Below the pieces are notes generated by a model. The model was not told the DNA's origin. It made no database searches and saw nothing but the letters and a program-made list of their open reading frames with translations. Of a stretch of 64,000 bases of DNA, positions 57,814 through 64,000 are shown one piece after another (within the stretch, counting starts at the first letter, position 1; every line of letters begins with the position of its first letter). Source of the stretch: Litoditis marina. Taxonomy: Eukaryota > Nematoda > Chromadorea > Rhabditida > Rhabditidae. Where the stretch lies: NCBI GenBank assembly GCA_964036275.1, contig OZ038437.1:3290501-3354500 (forward strand). The letters are read 5' to 3'. Made by a program: the position numbers and the translations under genes.

Positions 57814-58232
57814 TGTTAACTTTGAGCTTTAGGGGCTCAAGATCCTCTAATGCAAATTCTCAATGGTCCGAAATATCATAAATAGTTATCACAGAAAGTT
57901 ATATTACAAGTGGGAAAAGTTATTATAGAAGTTCGAATATCTACCCGTTGGTAAGGTATTCTTTTACATTGGAACTACGAACAAAACACTCTATTACAAA
58001 GAGATTCACATACAGAACAAGAAGGAAAAGAGCAAGAAATAAAGTCGTCGAATACAGAATGTCGTCACACACTGTGTTGCGTTGTCCCGTGCCCTGTCGT
58101 CTCCTTATCTGTTGTCCCGATGGCGCTCCTCCTTCCGAGTCGGTCGATATAAACTATACGAACTAGAAAACTGTACCTGTGGAAAGTTCTAATGCCTAAG
58201 ATCATGATGATCATGTAATGATAATCATGACA
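57814..58232 (-). repeat. 5' LTR of the minus-strand retroelement
   Basis: TGTTAAC..TCATGACA, 419 bp. It shares with the 3' LTR the blocks TTGAG.C.TT..GGCTCAAGATC, ATGGTCCGAA, CTCCTTATCT, GCTCCTC..TCCGA and AT.ATCATGACA in the same order, with substitutions and indels in between. Confidence 0.6.
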
Positions 58233-58281
58233 TTGGTCACTCGGTAAAATATAGACGCATTTGCTGTGGAATTAATTCGCA

Positions 58282-58565
58282 TCAGTTATAATCAATTTTC
58301 ACCAACCGTTGCATTATCGTTACTGTTGTGTTGAACTCCGTGAGGGCCTCTTCAAGTAACTCGATCCTCTGGTTCAAGTCGTTCACTTTCGTTGTTAGTA
58401 CAACGGATTTCACGATAAGACCGGCGAGTGTGCCTAGTGCTAGACCACCAGCTAGCAGAGGATCAGTCTTTTCTGTCAAATTACTGAACAGCCAAAATAA
58501 ATCTGACGAATAAATTGTAGCTCGTTTCCGTTCAATTTTATCCAAACCATCTTACCATTCTCCAT
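58282..58565 (-). CDS. Two-exon gene: 66-aa membrane/coiled-coil mini-protein
   Basis: Exon 1 is only 10 nt (58565-58556, ATGGAGAATG) with donor GTAAGA. Intron 58555-58473 (83 bp) ends TTTGACAG. Exon 2 runs 58472-58282 with TGA. Total 67 codons. The product has a Gly/Ala/Leu segment at about residues 9-30 (LLAGGLALGTLAGLIVKSVV), then an amphipathic heptad region (VNDLNQRIELLEEALTEF) and an isoleucine/leucine-rich end. The architecture is a single hydrophobic helix followed by a coiled coil. Without the intron the frame would open at TTG, not ATG, which favours the spliced model. It lies 50 bp outside the LTR, so it may be host DNA or part of another insertion. Family unknown. Confidence 0.45.
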
Positions 58566-58629
58566 AATATTTATTCCACCAATATTCCAACAGTTTTCAC
58601 TGTGACAGAATGGTCGGGCTCGAATAGCG

Positions 58630-59090
58630 ATCTTTGTTCACTTCAAACACTGGTGATATTTATCAGCTGTATGAGGAGGTTTGGAAAAAATTTGGAACAG
58701 TGAAAAAAACGAACCCATATTATTGGCCGATGTTTAACTGTAGGAATGTATCATACCAAGCAGCTCTTCTTGCATGAACGCATCTCGATCGAAAAAATAT
58801 GAATATTTTCAGTTACCTACAAAATTAGTCCATGTGATAGTGATAGGGAGTGATAATATATTTGGTTGACTTTCCAAACGTGAACGTCTAAATCATAGAA
58901 AAGTCGTAATCTTCGTCATAGAAATAGATTAGTTCGTCAACCTGTATATATTATCATAATGAAAATTGGTTTTTCGCTCGTGTAGAGAAACAATGGAACT
59001 GTCTGACCCGTAACTCGCACGAATATATGTCATTAGGTCAGTTACGTTCTTAAGAACGGTGGATGTAAATGTTTTCGGAGATGTTCCTAG
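58630..59090 (+). pseudogene. Diverged fragment paralogous to 60042-60293
   Basis: A frame near 58640-58760 reads DIYQLYEEVWKKFGTV and NPYYWPMFNC. Downstream (58930-59090) the sequence matches the 60042-60293 protein (NENWFFARVEKQWN, LTRNS, MSLGQLRS, then VDVNVFGDVPRF) but with a stop and a one-base frame change near 59045. A broken tandem copy. Confidence 0.45.
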
Positions 59091-59349
59091 ATTCCTCATG
59101 TAACTGTTTTTTTGTTTTTCCTCTCAGTTTTTTTTATATATTGTACAATTTTATTCAATCTTTAAATTCATCATTGTTATTAGTTTGTATTTTAACGCTC
59201 CCTTGTAAGATGGTGATGTCTTTGTCGACATTATCCCTAGGGCCCCGTATTCGGCATATAAACTCAGTTCACCTTATGATATCTGTCACTTGAACATGTG
59301 TTTTCTTTCTATGCTCGAATGAATCATTATTATTATTAGAAAATGCTCA

Positions 59350-59600
59350 CTAAAAGCTAATACAACGTACCTTTCGCCTGGATTCATGGAGACAGTCTCG
59401 TGATTTATGCACAAAACTATGGTCGCAGAAGTATGCTCTGACAATAATATCTATCGGCACACCTTCGCTCATCAAACATGCAAGAAAGTCCCACCTCTTT
59501 TTCCCTTCGGCACACCTTATCTGTATGCCCTGCCCAACATGAGTACTTTGTGTTGACCTCTTCGTTGATAGCATGTATAGCTTCGTTGATATCATCCTTA
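59350..59600 (-). CDS. Cys-rich coding-like exon, frame uncertain
   Basis: Two registers are open over the same stretch on the minus strand. One (ATG at 59595) closes at a GTACGT donor (about 59372). The other, entered from upstream sequence, reads an acidic start (KDDINEAIHAINEEV) and six cysteines (YSCWAGHTDKVC, GLSCMFDERRCADRYYC) before a stop. The second looks like a small disulphide-rich secreted segment. Only one register can be genuine; no family recognised. Confidence 0.3.
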
Positions 59601-59689
59601 TCGAAAAACTGTTATGGTCCGATGTGGGTCAACATGACTTTCTTATCATTATGACTTATTAATAATATAAAGTTTATTGTATACGAGAG

Positions 59690-59765
59690 CCGTTTTTGAA
59701 AACATGGCTTCCCAATGCCACCTTCAAAAACACTAACTTCGTTCTACTAAGTAGTTGACTTTTGT
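59690..59765 (-). repeat. Detached fragment of the tRNA-array spacer
   Basis: GAGCCGTTTTTGAAAACATGGCTTCCCAATGCCACCTTCAAAAACACTAA-like sequence matches the left array's subrepeat in the same orientation, about 13 kb away from it and with no tRNA attached. Confidence 0.6.
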
Positions 59766-60041
59766 TTAAAATATATTACTAGTGTGAACGGATTGTTTTC
59801 AATGATAGACAACTCGAGAAGTGTTCGGAATGATTGTGTTCATGAATATTCCTAGATTGAAAACTTCATTTTCCCCTCGAATCATTGACCTCGATCTCTA
59901 TTTTCCATCCAGTTCAAGCTGATAGTGAAAGAGCTGTGTTGTGTTCGCATCGGTACGACTCTCTGTTGACTCTTTGAATTGTTCTCGATTGAAGATATTT
60001 CTCACAATTAATGTACAAAATTGTATAACTGCCGAAGATGA

Positions 60042-60293
60042 TTGAGAAAAACAGAAACACATGTGGACATTTTTTTCGAAATTTTATTATGCAAACATGT
60101 GAGACATATTAACAGATTGACTCGTCAACCTAGAACTTACGGTGATGAAAATTGGTACTTTACTCATGTTGAAAGGTATTGGAATATGTTTACTCGTAAC
60201 GAAAATAACGCTCTGTCTCTCGGTAAACTACGATCACAACTTAAAAATTTCGATGTCAACATGTTTAACGATGTTCCTCGATTTATAAACTAG
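60042..60293 (+). CDS. Coding-like terminal exon, ~83 codons
   Basis: An open frame ending TAG with strong protein character (RLTRQPRTYGDENWYFTHV, ERYWNMFTRNENN, LGKLRSQLKNFDVNMFNDV). A diverged paralogue lies at 58.93-59.09 kb, and conservation at the amino-acid level between the two supports coding. The frame opens at TTG without an acceptor, so upstream exons are missing or lost. Function unknown. Confidence 0.4.
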   Translation: MRKTETHVDIFFEILLCKHVRHINRLTRQPRTYGDENWYFTHVERYWNMFTRNENNALSLGKLRSQLKNFDVNMFNDVPRFIN

Positions 60294-60959
60294 ATCTCCT
60301 GTTGTAGTTTTTCATTTGTTGTGTAATTTTATACTGTTTTTCTCTCCTATCATGTTCTTCTTCATACAAACCCTGTGAATCAATGAGTTATACCCATGTT
60401 TTATCCACGTTTTATCCAAACGCTCACTTTTAAGTTGATTGCGTCTCAAACCCGCAACCCCTAGGGATTCGTATTCGTCATAGGTATATCCATGAATGTT
60501 GATGTATTTCTACCTTGCCTTTGTTCATGTCCGGTACCCTATGCGAACGAACTTTATATTATTATTTATTATTATGTTCATTTCTGTAATAAAATCAAAA
60601 ATTATGTTTCATTTATAATTTTTCGACAATAGAGTTAGAAAAACACAACGAAATTAGTGTTTTGGGTTTCGAAAAAGATTTTCATTGATTTCCGTTTATT
60701 TTTCGTTTTTAATCTTCGAAAACTACGTCTGGTTTTTACTTTTCCGACAATAGAAATAGAAAAACACCAGTGAATTCGTGTTTTGGATGTTAGCATTGAA
60801 AAGCCCTGTTTTGAAATACAATTTTCACGGATTTTCATTCATTTTTACTTTTTTTACCATCAAAAACTACGTTTGTGGAAATGTTTTCGTTGACTTGGCT
60901 GGGGCGGCTGTCATCCGGGGTCCGAAAACTACTCATCGACACAATGTGGAGAAAATATG

Positions 60960-61025
60960 TCCGTTGTGGTCTAGGGGTTTGCAGCTCTCACCCTCAAGGC
61001 CCGGGTTCGATTCCCGGCAACGGAA
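60960..61025 (+). pseudogene. Degenerate tRNA-Glu(CTC), right copy 1
   Basis: Only 66 nt: about six bases are missing from the D-arm side (TCTAGGGGTTTGCAG instead of TCTAGTGGTTAGGATTTGCGG), and the anticodon stem is altered (CCTCA). Edge copy; probably inactive. Confidence 0.8.
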
Positions 61026-61399
61026 TAGTTTTTACTTTTTCGACAATGGAAATAGAAAAACACCAGTAAATTCGTGTTTTGGATGTTAGCATTGAAAAGC
61101 ACTGTTTTCAAATACGATTTTCACGGATTTTCATTCATTTTTTGATTTCGATCTCCAAAAAATAACGTTTGGTTCTCACTTTTTCGAGAATAGAAATAGA
61201 AAAACACAACGAAATTAGTTTTGTGGATGTTAGCATTGAAAAGCCCTGTCTTCAAATACGACTGTCACTGATTTACATTCATTTTTACTTTTTTTACCAT
61301 CAATAACTACGTTTGTGAAAAGGTTTTCGTTGACTTGGGTGGGGCGGCTGCCATGCGGGGCCCGAACACTACTCATCGACACAATGTCGACAGAATGTG

Positions 61400-61470
61400 T
61401 CCGTTGTGGTCTAGTGGTTAGGATTTGCGGCTCTCACCCGCAAGCCCGGGTTCGATTCCCGGCAACGGAA
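61400..61470 (+). tRNA. tRNA-Glu(CTC), right copy 2 (1-nt shorter)
   Basis: All stems match the consensus, but one G is missing at the variable region (CAAGCCCGGG rather than CAAGGCCCGGG). T5 terminator follows. Possibly functional. Confidence 0.75.
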
Positions 61471-61846
61471 TAGTTTTTACTTTTTCGACAGTGGAAATAG
61501 AAAAAACTCCAGTAAATTCGTGTTTTGGATGTTAGCATTGAAAAGCCCTGTCTTCAAATACGACTGTCACTGATTTACATTCATTTTTAGATTTCGATCT
61601 CCAAAAAATAACGTTTGGTTCTCTCTTTTTCGAGAATAGAAATAGAAAAACACAACGAAATTAGTTTTGTGGATGTTAGCATTGAAAAGCCCTGTCTTCA
61701 AATACGACTGTCACTGATTTACATTCATTTTTACTTTTTTTTACCATTAATAACTACGTTTGTGAAAAGGTTTTCGTTGACTTGGGTGGGGCGGCTGCCA
61801 TGCGGGGCCCGAACACTACTCATCGACACAATGTCGACAGAATGTG

Positions 61847-61918
61847 TCCGTTGTGGTCTAGTGGTTAGGATTTGCGGCTCTCACCCGCTAGGCCCGGGTT
61901 CGATTCCCGGCAACGGAA
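61847..61918 (+). tRNA. tRNA-Glu(CTC), right copy 3 (anticodon-stem variant)
   Basis: 72 nt, with CCGCT replacing CCGCA, which mismatches the outermost anticodon-stem pair. The 3' flank reads AGTTTTTCCTTTTT, so termination signals are intact. Same variant as copy 7. Confidence 0.8.
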
Positions 61919-62294
61919 TAGTTTTTCCTTTTTCGACAATGGAAATAGAAAAACACCAGTAAATTCGTGTTTTGGATGTTAGCATTGAAAAGACCTGTTT
62001 TCAAATACGATTTTCACGGATTTTCATTCATTTTCAGATTTCGATCTCCAAAAAATAACATTTGGTTCTATCTTTTTCGAGAATAGAAATAGAAAAACAC
62101 AACGAAATTAGTTTTGTGGATGTTAGCATTGAAAAGCCCTGTCTTTCAAATACGACTGTCACTGATTTACATTCATTTTTACTTTTTTCTACCATCAATA
62201 ACTACGTTTGGGAAAAGGTTTTCGTTGACTTGGGTGGGGCGGCTGCCATGCGGGGCCCGAACACTACTCATCGACACAATGTTCAGAGAATGTG

Positions 62295-62366
62295 TCCGTT
62301 GTGGTCTAGTGGTTAGGATTTGCGGCTCTCACCCGCAAGGCCCGGGTTCGATTCCCGGCAACGGAA
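62295..62366 (+). tRNA. tRNA-Glu(CTC), right copy 4
   Basis: Consensus mature sequence, A and B boxes intact, AGTTTTTAC terminator. The 5' flank reads AATGTTCAGAGAATGTG rather than AATGTCGAC. Confidence 0.97.
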
Positions 62367-62750
62367 TAGTTTTTACTTTTTCGACAATGGAAATAGAAAA
62401 ACACCAGTGAATTCGTGTTTTGGATGTTAGCATTGAAAAGCCCTGTTTTCAAATACGATTTTCACGGATTTTCATTCATTTTTAGATCTCGATCTCCAAA
62501 AAATAACGTTTGGTTCTCACTTTTTCGAGAATAGAAATAGAAAAACACAACGAAATTAGTTTTGTGGATGTTAGCATTGAAAAGCCCTGTCTTCAAATAC
62601 TTCAAATACGACTGTCACTGATTTACATTCATTTTTACTTTTTTCTACCATCAATAACTACGTTTGTGAAAAGGTTTTCGTTGACTTGGGTGGGGCGGCA
62701 GCCATGCGGGGTCCGAACACTACTCATCGACACAATGTCGAGAGAATGTG

Positions 62751-62822
62751 TCCGTTGTGGTCTAGTGGTTAGGATTTGCGGCTCTCACCCGCAAGGCCCG
62801 GGTTCGATTCCCGGCAACGGAA
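62751..62822 (+). tRNA. tRNA-Glu(CTC), right copy 5
   Basis: Consensus mature sequence and T5 terminator. The 5' flank has ATGTCGAGAGAATGTG. Its unit is longer because of a small TTCAAATAC duplication near 62600. Confidence 0.97.
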
Positions 62823-63197
62823 TAGTTTTTACTTTTTCGACAATGGAAATAGAAAAACACCAGTGAATTCGTGTTTTGGATGTTAGCATTGAAAAGCCCT
62901 GTTTTCAAATACGATTTTCACGGATTTTCATTCATTTTTAGATCTCGATCTCCAAAAAATAACGTTTGGTTCTCACTTTTTCGAGAATAGAAATAGAAAA
63001 ACACAACGAAATTAGTTTTGTGGATGTTAGCATTGAAAAGCCCTGTCTTCAAATACGACTGTCACTGATTTACATTCGTTTTTACTTTTTTCTACCATCA
63101 ATAACTACGTTTGTGAAAAGGTTTTCGTTGACTTGGGTGGGGCGGCTGCCATGCGGGGCCCGAACACTACTCATCGACACAATGTTCAGAGAATGTG

Positions 63198-63269
63198 TCC
63201 GTTGTGGTCTAGTGGTTAGGATTTGCGGCTCTCACCCGCAAGGCCCGGGTTCGATTCCCGGCAACGGAA
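63198..63269 (+). tRNA. tRNA-Glu(CTC), right copy 6
   Basis: Consensus mature sequence; shares the AATGTTCAGAGAATG 5' flank with copy 4. Confidence 0.97.
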
Positions 63270-63643
63270 TAGTTTTTACTTTTTCGACAATGGAAATAGA
63301 AAAACACCAGTGAAATCGTGTTTTGGATGTTAGCATTGAAAAGACCTGTTTTCAATTACGATTTTCACGGATTTTCATTCATTTTTAGATTTCGATCTCC
63401 AAAAAATAACGTTTGGTTCTCACTTTTTCGAGAATAGAAATAGAAAAACACAACGAAATTAGTTTTGTGGATGTTAGCATTGAAAAGCCCTGTCTTCAAA
63501 TACGACTGTCACTGATTTACATTCATTTTTACTTTTTTTACCATCAATAACTACGTTTGTGAAAAGGTTTTCGTTGACTTGGGTGGGGCGGCTGCCATGC
63601 GGGGCCCGAACACTACTCATCGACACAATGTCGACAGAATGTG

Positions 63644-63715
63644 TCCGTTGTGGTCTAGTGGTTAGGATTTGCGGCTCTCACCCGCTAGGCCCGGGTTCGA
63701 TTCCCGGCAACGGAA
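63644..63715 (+). tRNA. tRNA-Glu(CTC), right copy 7 (anticodon-stem variant)
   Basis: Same CCGCT variant and TTTTTCCTTTTT 3' flank as copy 3, 1797 bp away, marking a higher-order repeat period. Confidence 0.8.
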
Positions 63716-64000
63716 TAGTTTTTCCTTTTTCGACAATGGAAATAGAAAAACACCAGTAAATTCGTGTTTTGGATGTTAGCATTGAAAAGACCTGTTTTCA
63801 AATACGATTTTCACGGATTTTCATTCATTTTCAGATTTCGATCTCCAAAAAATAACATTTGGTTCTATCTTTTTCGAGAATAGAAATAGAAAAACACAAC
63901 GAAATTAGTTTTGTGGATGTTAGCATTGAAAAGCCCTGTCTTTCAAATACGACTGTCACTGATTTACATTCATTTTTACTTTTTTCTACCATCAATAACT

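Larger units (their letters stand above)
50828..58232 (-). mobile_element. 7.4 kb LTR retroelement remnant
   Basis: Bounded by related 419-bp LTRs with a polypurine tract at the 3' LTR. Minus-strand coding remnants in 5' to 3' order are: Pro-rich frame (56815-56576), spliced-looking Pro/basic segments (56.04-55.5 kb), a Ty3/Gypsy-type RT/RNase H connection (55459-55244), a Cys-containing extracellular-like frame (55.2-54.7 kb), a zinc-knuckle ORF (53099-52134) and a frameshifted 3' ORF (52.0-51.4 kb). The order is unusual, since zinc knuckles normally precede RT, and a plus-strand gene interrupts it. The block may therefore be a mosaic of several insertions. The LTR divergence implies considerable age. 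Confidence 0.5.
60600..64000 (+). repeat. tRNA-Glu tandem array, right (447-bp units), runs off the window
   Basis: Seven copies at 440-456-bp spacing. Each unit is a tRNA, a T5 terminator, two related ~150-bp subrepeats (GTGTTTTGGATGTTAGCATT / TTTTGTGGATGTTAGCATTG) and a conserved 5' flank (GGGGCGGCTGCCATGCGGGG). The last 280 bp enter a further unit. Confidence 0.95.

Noticed and set aside
58282..58545. 87-aa unspliced version of the membrane/coiled-coil ORF
   Set aside because: It opens at TTG and its first 25 residues correspond to a good intron; the spliced ATG model is preferred.
60778..63759. Repeated 66-118-aa frames across the right tRNA array
   Set aside because: Shadows of tRNA-Glu units; the conserved peptide parts are the tRNA and its 5' flank.

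Overview
The window looks like repeat-rich, gene-poor nuclear DNA of a nematode, most probably Caenorhabditis-like. The support is compact minus-strand gene models with TTTTCAG-type acceptors and GTAAGT/GTGAGT donors, a worm-like tRNA-Glu(CTC), MITE families with TA-ended inverted repeats, and TGCGTCTC promoter-type motifs. There is no bacterial architecture: no operons, no Shine-Dalgarno sites, no CRISPR. Most long reading frames are translated microsatellites or shadows.

Layout. 0-27 kb: single-copy AT-rich DNA with two phase-consistent minus-strand genes. One is a 5-exon gene for a 193-aa protein ending in a polybasic stretch and CaaX box (9266-6847). The other is a 3-exon gene for a 70-aa protein with an RVxF-like motif and an alternative GC-rich promoter/first exon (20898-19120). 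A lone exon with a signal-peptide-like segment lies at 24698-24531. Scattered here are MITE copies, tRNA-like sequences and GA/TC microsatellites. 27.1-33.0 kb: a 5.9 kb composite with 159-bp inverted termini (27148-27306 and 32859-33017), internal inverted ends, decayed coding remnants and a degenerate tandem repeat, abutting a 420-bp (GA)n tract. 33-43 kb: no convincing gene; dispersed repeats, MITEs and short tandem repeats.

43.3-46.7 kb: eight tRNA-Glu(CTC) copies, all on the minus strand, in near-identical 744-bp dimeric units. 46.7-60.6 kb: an island between this array and a second one. It holds a three-copy ~440-bp repeat, a 225-bp (AAT)n tract, and a 7.4 kb LTR-bounded retroelement remnant on the minus strand. 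The remnant carries a zinc-knuckle ORF, a Ty3/Gypsy-type RT/RNase H connection and other frameshifted frames. It also contains, in antisense, a small EGF-like transmembrane gene. Beyond its outer LTR are several small coding-like frames: a 66-aa membrane/coiled-coil protein, a diverged pair of paralogous fragments and a Cys-rich frame. 60.6-64 kb: seven more tRNA-Glu(CTC) copies, now on the plus strand, in ~447-bp units that run off the window end.

The strongest observation is the pair of oppositely oriented, homogenised tRNA-Glu arrays flanking the 14 kb island. Intron-exon models were built by eye from splice signals and phase; no homology search was possible, and unnamed genes are left unnamed.
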